Assembly (NCBI GenBank): GCA_025355745.1
Contig: JANXZA010000264.1
Location: 1-33,667, forward strand
Direction of reading: 5' to 3'
Source: Rhizobacter sp.
Lineage (GTDB): Bacteria; Pseudomonadota; Gammaproteobacteria; Burkholderiales; Burkholderiaceae_C
DNA length: 33,667 bases
A program made the position numbers and the translations under genes. The notes below the pieces were generated by a model, which was not told the origin of the DNA, searched no databases, and worked only from the letters and a program-made list of their open reading frames with translations. This document shows, in pieces, positions 8,052 through 17,001 of this stretch (position 1 is its first letter; the number at the start of each line of letters is the position of its first letter).

Positions 8052-9044
8052 TCAGCCGGCGACGCACTTGGCGAACCCGGCCGCAAACGCTGCGGGGTCG
8101 AGGTGCCGGCCGATTACTACGTACTCGCTGCGCCGCACCGTGCCCGCTTCCCACAGGTTGAAGCGGCTCATCGTGGTCAACATGCGCACGCTTTGAAAGA
8201 CGACCCGCTCGTTGAAGCTGTGGGCGTTGAACACGCCCTTGGTGCGCAGCACGCGGTCGCCCTGTTCCTGCAGCATCGGCGTGATCCATGACATGAAGCG
8301 GTTCATGTCGATCGGACGCGATTCGCGCAACACGAACGAGGCAATGGCCGGGTCGTGCTCATGGGCGTGGTCGCCGAGGAACTCGGGGTCGACCTGCAGC
8401 TTGGCGTCGAGCTGGAAGGCGTTCGAGTTCAGGATCAGCCCCAGGTCAATCACGCCCTGTTCGGTGCGGTGGATGGTGGCGAGCGGGTTCAGGCTGCGCA
8501 CCGTGCGCTCGACGCGCGCCACCGCCTCTTCGGTCGCCAGATCGACCTTGTTGACGAGCACGATGTCGGCGAACGCCACCTGTTCCTGCGCCTCGACGCT
8601 TTGTTCCAGGTTCTTCGCCAGGTTCACCACATCGACCACGGTGACGAACGAGTCGAGCCGGGTTGAGGCGCGGATTTCCTCGGAGACGAAGAAGGTCGAC
8701 GCCACCGGCGCCGGGTCGGCCAGGCCGGTGGTTTCGATGATGATGGCGTCGAGCTCGCCGGCGCGTTCCTGCAGCTTGGTAATGGTCTCGATCAGGTCGC
8801 CGCGCACGGTGCAGCACAGGCAGCCGTTGTTGAATTCGATCAGTTGCTCGTCGCCGTCCTGCACGACCAACTGGCCGTCGATGCCGACCTCGCCGAACTC
8901 GTTCACGATCACCGCCACCTTGCGGCCCACCTGGCCGGTCAGGATGTGATTCAGCAAGGTCGTCTTGCCCGAACCGAGGTAGCCGGTGATCACGGTGACG
9001 GGAATCTTGCGGTCTCTGGCGGCCGGCTGGAATGGCGCGTTCAT
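8052..9044 (-). CDS. CobW-family G3E GTPase (metallochaperone), copy 1
   Basis: A 330-residue G3E GTPase. Motifs in order: Walker A GYLGSGKT (residues 21-28), the metal-binding GCLCC (Cys75, Cys77, Cys78), [10 protein letters not shown], the guanine-recognition NKVD, a histidine-rich segment (DHAHEHDP) and a C-terminal CobW_C domain. Members deliver zinc, cobalt or nickel to client enzymes at the cost of GTP, and p47K/CobW-type activators are known helpers of nitrile hydratase. The likely client is the nitrile hydratase upstream. The start was set at the ATG at 9044, close to the first strand. A GTG at 9137 overlapping the VWA stop codon (GTGA) would add 31 residues and cannot be excluded. 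Confidence 0.9.
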   Translation of the reverse strand: MNAPFQPAARDRKIPVTVITGYLGSGKTTLLNHILTGQVGRKVAVIVNEFGEVGIDGQLVVQDGDEQLIEFNNGCLCCTVRGDLIETITKLQERAGELDAIIIETTGLADPAPVASTFFVSEEIRASTRLDSFVTVVDVVNLAKNLEQSVEAQEQVAFADIVLVNKVDLATEEAVARVERTVRSLNPLATIHRTEQGVIDLGLILNSNAFQLDAKLQVDPEFLGDHAHEHDPAIASFVLRESRPIDMNRFMSWITPMLQEQGDRVLRTKGVFNAHSFNERVVFQSVRMLTTMSRFNLWEAGTVRRSEYVVIGRHLDPAAFAAGFAKCVAG

Positions 9045-9133
9045 GGCGGTAGCTTTCTTGATGAGCCTGGAGGTCGCAGGCTGGATTCGGGTTGATTTCG
9101 GGTGGCGCTGCGGTGCATCTGGCGTTGCCCCCG

Positions 9134-11143
9134 TCACTGCGCGATCAGCTTCACCAGCGCCTGCGCGGTGTGACCGGCGAAGGTTGCGGCGTGGTCGGCG
9201 ATCAGGTAATTGCGCGCGCCGAAGATGCGCCGCACATAGGCATCGGCCCGCCGGTCCAGCGTCAGGCAGAAGGTACGGATGCCGCGCGCGGACGCGCTGA
9301 CGACGGCATGGCGTGCGTCTTCGATCAGGTAGTCGTCCTCGACCACATCGACATCCGACGGCTCACCGTCAGTCAGCATCACGATCACCTTGTGGTCGGC
9401 TGCGCGCCGCTCCAGCACCGCGCTGGCATGGCGCACGGCCGCACCCATGCGCGTGGACAGCCCGCCGCGCAGCCGGCCCAGACGCGCCTGCTGTTCGACG
9501 CCGAAGGGCTCGTCGAAATCCTTGATGCGCTGGTAGTGAACCTCGTGCCGGCCGTTCGATGCGAAGCCGTGCAGCGCGACGCTGTCGGTGTCGCAGTCGA
9601 GTGCGGTCGCCACCACACGCGCCGCACGCTTCTCGACCTCGATCACGGTCGTGAACGAACTCGGCACGAAGCGTTCGGTCGATTCCGACAAGTCCATCAG
9701 CACCACGATGGCGCTCGACCGCCGGCGCCGCCCGTGGCGGCGGAACACCCGGCCGTCGGGCACGCCACGGGCGCGCAGGTCGACGGCGTTGTCGACCGCG
9801 GCGTTCAGGTCGAGCTCGTCGCCCTCGGCCAGCTTGTTCAGGCGGATCGCACGGTCCGGCGTGCGCTGCCGGCCCTTCGGGCGCACGCGCGATGCAGCGA
9901 CCGTGCGGGCCGGACCGACCGGTCGGGCATGCGCCGCAGGTTCGATGACCGTGGCCCATTCCTCGCGCAATGCCTCCAGCCGAAAATCCCATTCCGGATG
10001 CCGGGTGCGGCGCTGCGTGTCGACTTCGATCTGGCGCACGTCGGGCGGCACTTCATGGCGCGCACGCAACGCCACGTCTTCACGCGCGACGCTGCTGCGT
10101 TCGTCCGGCGCCACGGTCGGGTTCAGGTCCCAGAGCAACATGTTGTCGTCGCGGTAGGACGGCTGGGTGCGGTAGTCAGCGGGCAGCGTCAGGCGCATCT
10201 TTTCGATGCCGATGGCGAGCTGACGGCCGACTCTCTCGAAACCCGGCAGATCGTGCAGGTCGGCCGCAGCGGCTTGCTCGAACAGGCGCCGACCGCCATC
10301 GACCCAGGCGTTACCGTCCTCATACGAAGGGTCGTGCAGCGCGCGCGCCAGGCGCGCCGCCAGGCCCGCGAGTTCGAAGCCGGAGGTCTCACGGCAGGCG
10401 CTGTGAAACCGCCCCCACAACGCGTGCAGACCCGGATATTCGAGCGTCATCAGCCGCTCGACGCGCGCATCTTCGACGAGCGCGAGCATGGCCAGCAACA
10501 TCGGTGGGCGGCTGCCGGCCGGCCGCGCCAGTGGCGAGTGACGCAAGTGGGCAGCGGCATGCGCGATGGCCGCCCGGTACAGCGCATCGCGCTGCCAGGC
10601 CGGCGCGTCAGCACAGCGCCGCGGGAAACGGATCAGCTCCGTATCCACGCTCACCGACGGCGGCGCCAGCACGGCAAGCTGCGGCTCGTGCAGCTCGATG
10701 CGGTGGGTCGCGATGCCGAAGCCCGCGAGGTAGTGCAGCAGGGTTTCGCGGCGCGCCATGAGGTGCGCCGAGTCGTTTTCGGTGCGCAGGTCGGTGAAGA
10801 CCAGCGGGTCTTCAAGTGCGAAGAAGTGCAGGCGTCGCGGGGCGTCATTGCGGTGGCGTTGCAGGCCGTGAAGCGCCCACTTGCGCAGGCCCGTCAGGTC
10901 AGCCAGAGCCACCGGTACGTCTTCGAGCCGCCGCGCCAGCGCGAGCGCGGCCTCGGGCGCCTCGGCCGCCACCTGGGCCAGCAGGTCGACGAGCAGTGCC
11001 ACGTCGCCCTCGCCGACCATGCCGTCCACGAGCGCCGGCAAGGCGGCGGACAACGCGGTGTGCGTGGCGAGGTCGGTTTCGCGCAGCACACCGAGCCGGC
11101 GTGCCGCCAGTGGTCCGTAGTGCAGGTTCGTCGGCAAGGTCAT
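9134..11143 (-). CDS. VWA-domain protein, NorD/CbbO-like, copy 1
   Basis: A 669-residue protein with a C-terminal von Willebrand factor A domain. The metal-ion-dependent adhesion site is intact: DLSES from residue 484, the later threonine in [12 protein letters not shown] and the aspartate in [11 protein letters not shown]. The N-terminal two thirds are helical, including a region with [15 protein letters not shown] and [12 protein letters not shown] that is shared with the second VWA protein at 26615. It pairs with the MoxR ATPase gene just upstream through a 4-nt ATGA overlap, as NorQ-NorD and CbbQ-CbbO do. Those pairs remodel or activate metal enzymes (NO reductase, Rubisco). The client here is unknown; nitrile hydratase is the obvious candidate. 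Confidence 0.88.
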   Translation of the reverse strand: MTLPTNLHYGPLAARRLGVLRETDLATHTALSAALPALVDGMVGEGDVALLVDLLAQVAAEAPEAALALARRLEDVPVALADLTGLRKWALHGLQRHRNDAPRRLHFFALEDPLVFTDLRTENDSAHLMARRETLLHYLAGFGIATHRIELHEPQLAVLAPPSVSVDTELIRFPRRCADAPAWQRDALYRAAIAHAAAHLRHSPLARPAGSRPPMLLAMLALVEDARVERLMTLEYPGLHALWGRFHSACRETSGFELAGLAARLARALHDPSYEDGNAWVDGGRRLFEQAAAADLHDLPGFERVGRQLAIGIEKMRLTLPADYRTQPSYRDDNMLLWDLNPTVAPDERSSVAREDVALRARHEVPPDVRQIEVDTQRRTRHPEWDFRLEALREEWATVIEPAAHARPVGPARTVAASRVRPKGRQRTPDRAIRLNKLAEGDELDLNAAVDNAVDLRARGVPDGRVFRRHGRRRRSSAIVVLMDLSESTERFVPSSFTTVIEVEKRAARVVATALDCDTDSVALHGFASNGRHEVHYQRIKDFDEPFGVEQQARLGRLRGGLSTRMGAAVRHASAVLERRAADHKVIVMLTDGEPSDVDVVEDDYLIEDARHAVVSASARGIRTFCLTLDRRADAYVRRIFGARNYLIADHAATFAGHTAQALVKLIAQ

Positions 11144-11955
11144 GCCCGAGGTCCGAACTGCGCTTCGACGAAGCCGGCCAACGCGCTCTGCAAGTCGCGG
11201 TCGTCGGTCAGCGGTGCCGTCATCGCAAGGGTGCAGGCATCGTGCGCGGCGATGCCTTCGGCCATCAGAGCACCGGCATGGACCAGCATGCGCGTCGACA
11301 TGCCTTCCTCGAGGCCGCGCCCGCGCAGCGCACGCGACTGCTCGGCGACCTTCACCAGGCGCATTGCCAATGTGGTGGCGATGCCGCTTTCATGTGCCAC
11401 GACTGCGATCTCGACCTCGCGCGGCAGGAAGTCGAAGTCGATCGCACCGAAGCGCTGGCGCGTCGACGGCTTCATGTCTTTCGCGGCACTCTGGTAGCCG
11501 GGGTTGTACGAGACGACGAGGCGGAAGTCGGGGTGCGCGTGCACCACCTCGCCGCGCTTGTCGAGCGGCAGCATGCGCCGCCCGTCGGTCAGCGGGTGGA
11601 TCACCACCGTCGTGTCCTGGCGCGCTTCGACCACCTCGTCGAGGTAACAGATGGCGCCGTAGCGCACCGCCAGGGTCAACGGGCCGTCATGCCAGACGGT
11701 GCCCTGCGCGTCGAGCAGGAAACGGCCGACGAGATCGGATGCCGTCATGTCTTCATTGCACGCCAGCGTGACCAGCGGCAGCTTCATGCGCCACGCCATG
11801 TGCTCCACGAAGCGGGTCTTGCCGCAACCCGTCGGGCCCTTCAACATCATCGGCAGGCCGCGCGCCATGGCCGCACCGAACAAGCGCACCTCGTCACCGG
11901 CGGCGCGGTAGTAAGGCTCGGGGTCGATGAGGTAGGGGCGAATGCGCTCGTCCAT
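11140..11955 (-). CDS. MoxR-type AAA+ ATPase (CbbQ/NorQ-like), copy 1
   Basis: A 271-residue AAA+ ATPase of the MoxR/CbbQ-NorQ group. Visible motifs: Walker A GPTGCGKT (residues 40-47), Walker B AICYLDEV (Asp106, Glu107), a sensor region (VVSYNPGYQ) and the arginine-rich KPSTRQRFGAIDFDF, then a C-terminal CbbQ_C-like helical domain. Such ATPases form hexamers that work with a VWA partner to remodel or metallate a target. Its stop overlaps the start of the VWA gene by 4 nt. It is 93 nt downstream of Tub1, with a GC-rich hairpin in the gap. Close paralogue of the protein at 28894. Confidence 0.93.
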   Translation of the reverse strand: MDERIRPYLIDPEPYYRAAGDEVRLFGAAMARGLPMMLKGPTGCGKTRFVEHMAWRMKLPLVTLACNEDMTASDLVGRFLLDAQGTVWHDGPLTLAVRYGAICYLDEVVEARQDTTVVIHPLTDGRRMLPLDKRGEVVHAHPDFRLVVSYNPGYQSAAKDMKPSTRQRFGAIDFDFLPREVEIAVVAHESGIATTLAMRLVKVAEQSRALRGRGLEEGMSTRMLVHAGALMAEGIAAHDACTLAMTAPLTDDRDLQSALAGFVEAQFGPRA

Positions 11956-12012
11956 GGGGAGCTGTCAGTTGGGTGTGCAGAAAACCGGCACCCACGGCCC
12001 GGTGTGTTATTC

Positions 12013-12034
12013 CCTCTCCCCGCCGGGGGAGAGG
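12013..12034. repeat. REP-like CCTCTCCCC/GGGGAGAGG hairpin
   Basis: A perfect 9-bp inverted repeat (12013-12021 and 12026-12034) with a 4-nt loop lies between Tub1 and the MoxR gene. It belongs to the same wording family as the repeats at 17341 and 29707. It could stabilise mRNA or lower downstream expression. There is no T-tract. Confidence 0.6.
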
Positions 12035-12048
12035 TCGTCACTCGTGGA

Positions 12049-13737
12049 TCAGGCGTGTGCCTTGGCCGGCTTCTTCGCGTCGCCGCCCGGGGTCTTCACC
12101 ACGGTCTTGGTCATCATCGCGATGCCCTCTTCCATGATGACCTTGCGGTTCGGCGGTGGCAGCTTGTCACCGCGCAACTGGTCGTAAGGCACGACCACCC
12201 AGCAGGCGCAGCCCCAGATGCACTCGCCTGCCATGCCTTCGAAGCGGATCGCCGGTTCGGACAGCATCGGCCCGATGTCGATCAGCCAGGCGTGCTCGTT
12301 CAGCTTGGTTTCCCAGTCGAGCTTGTCGTAGTTCGCCTGGCTGTCCCAGAACGCGTGCAGGTCGGTCTTCGCCACCCCCGGCAGGATCACGTTCGCATAG
12401 GCCGTGAGCGCGTCGAAGAACTCGTAGTTCGAGGTCTGGTAGGTCGAGTCGTTCTCGAGCAGGTATTGCTTGCTGATCAAGTCCTTGAAGCCCTTGCTGA
12501 TGAGGTCAAAGCCCATGTCACGCGAGGCGTGCACATGCACTTCGGCGTAGTCGGTCTTGAAGCCGTCCTTCAGGCCGCCGTACTTGGGCATGAAGTCGAT
12601 CCACTGGGCCAGCACCGCGTCCCACTTCGAACCGGCCTCACCCGGCAGCACCTGCACGCCAGGGTGGCTGAGCTTGGCGACGTCGAACAGGGTCCAGTTG
12701 CGCGACTTGGCCGACAGCGTCTCGTGCGGCGCGCCGGTGAAGCCCGCCGGGCGCATCGTGCGGAACAGCACGCGGCCGTGTTCCATCACCGCGAAGCGCA
12801 TGAAGGAATCGGCCACGAAGCGGTTCGTCACCATCTGCTTGAAGTTCTGCCGAACCTCTTTCTCGCCGGTGGTCGTGTAGGCGGTCAGGCGCTGCCAGCT
12901 CTGCTCGGGGTTGACGACGAAGAAGCCGCCGGTGAACGGGCTGCGGTACAAATCGCCCCAGACCGCCGTGACGCCGGCGTTCTTGTCGTCGTCAAGCATG
13001 CAGTCGAGGTCGTTCAGGGTGGTGTACTGCGTGGCGTTGTTGTGCGTGCCGGCGTCATCGCCGCTGTGCGACAACTGGCCGATGCCGATGACCGGAATGC
13101 GCCGGCCGAGCTTCACGTTCGACAGGTGGCGCGCCAGGTCCACGACCATGCCGCTGCCGGTGCCGCCGGCCATGCCGAAGGCGACCAACACGATCGACGG
13201 CAAGGTCGCCTTCTCGACCTGGTCGACGAAGCTGCGCAGCGCCACGTCCATCGGCCGCTCACCGGCGTAGTAAGCGTTTGCGTAGATGCCCTTCGCCACG
13301 GCGCGCGGGAAGTGATTGCCGGCCTCGGGCAACTGGTACTTGTGCGGCACATACGACTCGAAGTTCGGGTTCCAGTAATAGCGCGGATATTCGAGCTTCA
13401 GGAACTCACGGGTGCGGTTCATGCCTTCGAAGAATTCGGCCTTCGGCGGCACCGGCAGTGCCATGGCCTGGAACTGGAATCGATCACTCGGAATGCCGCG
13501 CGACTCGAGACGCTTCTTAAACGAATTCGCGTAGTCGGTGACGACGCCCATGTCCTGGTCGCCGATGTCGACGATCATGGCCGCGAAGGTGGCGCGCTGG
13601 TCTTGCAGCAGGTCTTCGATCTCGCCGGTGCGCAGCAGCGCCTCGATATAGGCCATGCCGGTGCGGCCGATGCCGATGGCGTGAATGCAGTGCGGCGACT
13701 GCGTGCCCGTGGCACTGTGATACATCGATGATGTCAT
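12049..13737 (-). CDS. Tubulin/FtsZ-like GTPase, Tub1
   Basis: A 562-residue protein of the tubulin/FtsZ superfamily (resembling the tubulin-like Pfam group) that I cannot match to a characterised member. Seen directly: an N-terminal nucleotide loop IGIGRTG (21-27), the phosphate-binding signature AGGTGSGM (190-197; tubulin GGGTGSG) and a tubulin-like HNNATQYTTLNDLD (232-245; compare YNATLS in tubulin, whose Asn contacts guanine). TNRFVAD (304-310) sits where FtsZ has its T7 loop NVDFAD; Asn and the last Asp are kept and the middle Asp is Phe. A C-terminal extension carries GECIWGCAC (505-512) and a lysine-rich tail. The ATG at 13737 has AGGAG 6 nt upstream. It is followed by MoxR and VWA genes, as is seen again around Tub3. 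GTP-driven polymerisation is inferred. Confidence 0.85.
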   Translation of the reverse strand: MTSSMYHSATGTQSPHCIHAIGIGRTGMAYIEALLRTGEIEDLLQDQRATFAAMIVDIGDQDMGVVTDYANSFKKRLESRGIPSDRFQFQAMALPVPPKAEFFEGMNRTREFLKLEYPRYYWNPNFESYVPHKYQLPEAGNHFPRAVAKGIYANAYYAGERPMDVALRSFVDQVEKATLPSIVLVAFGMAGGTGSGMVVDLARHLSNVKLGRRIPVIGIGQLSHSGDDAGTHNNATQYTTLNDLDCMLDDDKNAGVTAVWGDLYRSPFTGGFFVVNPEQSWQRLTAYTTTGEKEVRQNFKQMVTNRFVADSFMRFAVMEHGRVLFRTMRPAGFTGAPHETLSAKSRNWTLFDVAKLSHPGVQVLPGEAGSKWDAVLAQWIDFMPKYGGLKDGFKTDYAEVHVHASRDMGFDLISKGFKDLISKQYLLENDSTYQTSNYEFFDALTAYANVILPGVAKTDLHAFWDSQANYDKLDWETKLNEHAWLIDIGPMLSEPAIRFEGMAGECIWGCACWVVVPYDQLRGDKLPPPNRKVIMEEGIAMMTKTVVKTPGGDAKKPAKAHA

Positions 13738-13832
13738 CTTCTGCTCCTGTCGTTGATGGGATGGAATGACGCTGAACGGGTACTTGGCAAGTGATTGGCG
13801 GGGTCGGTACCCATTCGTCCCGCCGGGTTCGG

Positions 13833-13852
13833 TGAAGCCGCCGTCGGCTTCA
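13833..13852. repeat. Intercistronic hairpin upstream of Tub1
   Basis: Perfect 8-bp arms TGAAGCCG/CGGCTTCA with a 4-nt loop overlap the stop codon of the small upstream gene. Without a U-tract it is more likely an mRNA processing or stability element than a terminator. The remaining gap to Tub1 shows a further weak dyad (GGGTAC...GTACCC) but no gene. Confidence 0.5.
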
Positions 13853-14176
13853 GCATCGAATCGAAAATGTCTCGGTCTTGTCGAGGAATTCGAGGTCGCG
13901 CAGGATGTGCGCGACCGACGTGGCCCGCTCGTTGGCGACGTACAGCATGTAGTCCTCGACGAACAGGCCGGGGTCGCGCGAGATGGTTCCGTCCTCGATC
14001 AGGGCCACGCCCTTTTCGAGGTTGACGCGGTGCAGCTTGGCGCTCCAGATCGGTGACTCGATGTGGATCGCCTCGTCATCGACCCGCGCGACCTTGAGGA
14101 ACTTGCCACCGGCGCAGGTCGGGACCTGGAAGCCGGCGCCGTACTTTTCCTTGACATCAGACCAGTCAAGCGGCAT
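13850..14176 (-). CDS. Small conserved-looking protein between Tub2 and Tub1
   Basis: I do not recognise this 108-residue protein. It is soluble, acidic to neutral, and looks beta-rich in the first two thirds (KFLKVARVDDEAIHIESP, AKLHRVNLEKGVALIEDG), followed by a helix (SVAHILRDLEFLDK). There is no signal peptide or membrane span. It overlaps the end of Tub2 by 11 nt and has a GAGGT ribosome-binding site inside the Tub2 coding region, so it is translationally coupled to Tub2. Its place between two tubulin-like genes suggests a partner or regulator of the filaments. That is inference from position only. Confidence 0.75.
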   Translation of the reverse strand: MPLDWSDVKEKYGAGFQVPTCAGGKFLKVARVDDEAIHIESPIWSAKLHRVNLEKGVALIEDGTISRDPGLFVEDYMLYVANERATSVAHILRDLEFLDKTETFSIRC

Positions 14177-15752
14177 GGCGCACCTCGGCAACGGGTTGGG
14201 TGACGGCAGCAACAGGCCGATCAACGGGCCCGCGCATCCGGTCGTAAGGAATCGCGACCCACGCGCCGCCGCCGCCGAGGCCCGCGCCTGCCATGCCGTC
14301 GATCCGCGTCGAGGGCTCGCACAGCACCACGCCGCGTTCGAGCAACAGCGAGTGGCAGAGCACACGCTCGGCGGGCTGCATCCGGTCATAGGCATCACGC
14401 ACGTCGTAGAACCAGCCCAGGTCCGCCTTGCCAACCCTCGGCAAGACGAACTGGACCGAGCCGGCTGCGCCACCCGCCGCAACGCTTGTGGCAGCCTCGG
14501 GCGCCAAGGCGGCGTCGAGCGCGTCGGCCCAGGCCGTGGCAGCGGCGCCGGTCTCACCGACACGCAGTTCGATGAACTCCGGCGCGTAAGCCGGTAACAC
14601 GCCGAGCTGTCGGACGAGTTCGGGCGCGGCCTGGTTCGGGTCGCGCACCGCGTCGTCGAAGCCGAGTACGTGCATCCATTTCGCACCCCAGGGCGTGCGT
14701 GCGGCCGAGTGCTGGGTGGATGGTGCAGCCACCCAGTTCAGCAGCCGCAGCACCTCCCACAGGTTCGCGCCATGGCGCTGCGTCAGCAGCGCGGCGATCT
14801 CGTGGTCGACCCGCTCGTGCGTGGCGGCCAGGCTGTGCGTAAGGGCAAACGCGGGCTGCTGCGGCACCATCAGAAAGCCTGCGGTGAACGGGTTCTTGTA
14901 CAGCTCGCCGCAGGCCTGCACCACGCCCTGGTTCTGGGCTTCGTCGCACAGGCCGTCGAGTTCGTTCAGGGTCGGCAACAACTGCCCGCCGCGATGCGCG
15001 GGCAGGTCGCCCGTGCACGGCGCGATGCCAATGCCGGTGACCAGCACGCGACGACCGAACTCGCCGCTCGACAGGTGGCGCGCCAGGTCGAGCGCGATGC
15101 CGCTGCCAGTGCCGCCGCCGAGGCCGAAGACGATGCACACGACGGCGTCGCCGCAGGTCGCATTCGTGCTCGCCGCGAAGCGTCGCAGCGCCTGCTTCAT
15201 CGGCCGCTCGCGTTCGTAGTAGGCCTGGCCGTAAACCGCCTTGGCGAGGGCACGTGGTACCGGTTCGCCTGCGGCTGGCAAGGTCAGTGTTTCCGGCAGC
15301 CAGGCCTGGAACTCTGCGCTCCCCTGCAGCATCGGGTATTCGAGTTCGAGGCATTGGCGATAGGTCTGGAATGTTCGCGCCAGCGAGGCGGCGCTCGGCA
15401 ACGCCAACGCCAGGGTGTCGATCTGGGCGCGATCGGCGGGGAACTTCGACGCCAGCGCCCTGACGCCCGCCAGAGACCCGTCGCCGATGTCGATTGCCAG
15501 CGCCGTGAGGCGTGAACCAGGTGTGCCGAGCAAGTCGGCCGATGCGTCTTGCAGCATTTGCTCGACAACGCCTGCACCGGCGCCGCCGACCCCTATGACG
15601 TGCACGCCATAGGGCAACGCGTCGGCATCGGCGATGCGGTGCACGCCGCGGCGCAAGGCGTCGAGCTTGCGTTGCTGCAGTTTGGCTTCGGTGCTACCGA
15701 TGGCCGGCGTCGGGCGCCCTCTCAACAGATCGATCCCTGCGGTGGCGGGCAT
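14166..15752 (-). CDS. Tubulin/FtsZ-like GTPase, Tub2 (T7 loop degenerate)
   Basis: A 528-residue tubulin/FtsZ-superfamily protein, paralogous to Tub1 and Tub3 but divergent. Its nucleotide pocket is the most FtsZ-like of the three: VIGVGGAGAG (52-61) and a canonical GGGTGSGIALDLARHL (212-227). In contrast, the region that matches TNRFVAD of Tub1 reads LTQRHGAN (323-330), so the T7-type acidic residue is gone. In tubulin/FtsZ that loop activates GTP hydrolysis in the neighbouring subunit, so Tub2 may bind GTP yet not activate a partner. The C-terminal extension aligns with Tub1 (RIDGMAGAGLGG, IPYDRMRG) but lacks the Tub1 cysteines. It is the first gene of the long operon, behind a leader with a terminator and paired hairpins. 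RBS AGGAAAG. Confidence 0.83.
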   Translation of the reverse strand: MPATAGIDLLRGRPTPAIGSTEAKLQQRKLDALRRGVHRIADADALPYGVHVIGVGGAGAGVVEQMLQDASADLLGTPGSRLTALAIDIGDGSLAGVRALASKFPADRAQIDTLALALPSAASLARTFQTYRQCLELEYPMLQGSAEFQAWLPETLTLPAAGEPVPRALAKAVYGQAYYERERPMKQALRRFAASTNATCGDAVVCIVFGLGGGTGSGIALDLARHLSSGEFGRRVLVTGIGIAPCTGDLPAHRGGQLLPTLNELDGLCDEAQNQGVVQACGELYKNPFTAGFLMVPQQPAFALTHSLAATHERVDHEIAALLTQRHGANLWEVLRLLNWVAAPSTQHSAARTPWGAKWMHVLGFDDAVRDPNQAAPELVRQLGVLPAYAPEFIELRVGETGAAATAWADALDAALAPEAATSVAAGGAAGSVQFVLPRVGKADLGWFYDVRDAYDRMQPAERVLCHSLLLERGVVLCEPSTRIDGMAGAGLGGGGAWVAIPYDRMRGPVDRPVAAVTQPVAEVRHAA

Positions 15753-15774
15753 GGGTGGATGCTTTCCTGCTCAC

Positions 15775-15814
15775 AAAAAAAAGCTCATCCCGGGTAGGAG
15801 AACCCGAAATGAGC
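15775..15814 (-). terminator. Intrinsic terminator in the Tub2 leader
   Basis: Read on the minus strand, GCTCAT (15814-15809) pairs with ATGAGC (15788-15783) and CGGGT with ACCCG inside it, around a 6-nt loop. Eight T residues follow (15782-15775). The terminator stands only about 22 nt before the Tub2 start codon, downstream of the promoter, so it works as an attenuator rather than ending an upstream gene. Confidence 0.85.
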
Positions 15815-15849
15815 GTTGTTGCTCTGTTCGCTGCCAGCAATGTTGCCGG
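15811..15849 (-). promoter_or_regulatory. Putative ANTAR antiterminator: two hexaloop hairpins
   Basis: Two small hairpins precede the terminator on the minus strand. P1 has 5-bp arms (15849-15845/15838-15834, one G-T pair) and loop AACATT. P2 has arms GAGC/GCTC (15824-15821/15814-15811) and loop AACAAC. They are 9 nt apart. The 3' arm of P2 is the first part of the terminator stem, so P2 and the terminator exclude each other. Paired hexaloop hairpins are the known target type of ANTAR proteins such as AmiR, which is encoded at 32524. As I recall, the canonical loop has A at position 1 and G at position 4; here position 4 is A. Confidence 0.6.
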
Positions 15850-15903
15850 TGCGACGCGACTGATTTGCGGCGAGCTGAAACGTGATTCTTTCAGCAAGAC
15901 CGA

Positions 15904-15952
15904 AAGTTATCGCCTCTTCTTTGCGCTGTCAATACATTTTCTTTGGAAAATG

Positions 15953-15953
<1 letters not shown>
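15904..15953 (-). promoter_or_regulatory. Tub2 operon promoter with upstream palindrome
   Basis: A sigma70-type promoter on the minus strand: TTGACA (15932-15927), a 17-nt spacer and TAACTT (15909-15904). Directly upstream is a perfect 8-bp palindrome ACATTTTC-TTTG-GAAAATGT (15934-15953), which contains the TTTTCCAAAG variant of the island-wide motif and overlaps the stop codon of the CobW gene. Its place upstream of -35 suits an activator site. Confidence 0.6.
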
Positions 15954-16999
<1,046 letters not shown>

Positions 17000-17001
17000 C
17001 G

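Noticed and set aside
10816-13731. Long plus-strand open frame of 971 codons, with similar long ones at 9092-11497, 15755-17125 and 26537-28465
   Set aside because: They are antisense to well-supported MoxR, VWA, tubulin and CobW genes. Their translations are low-complexity, rich in Arg, His, Ala and Gln, and contain no family motif. GC-rich codon bias explains them.
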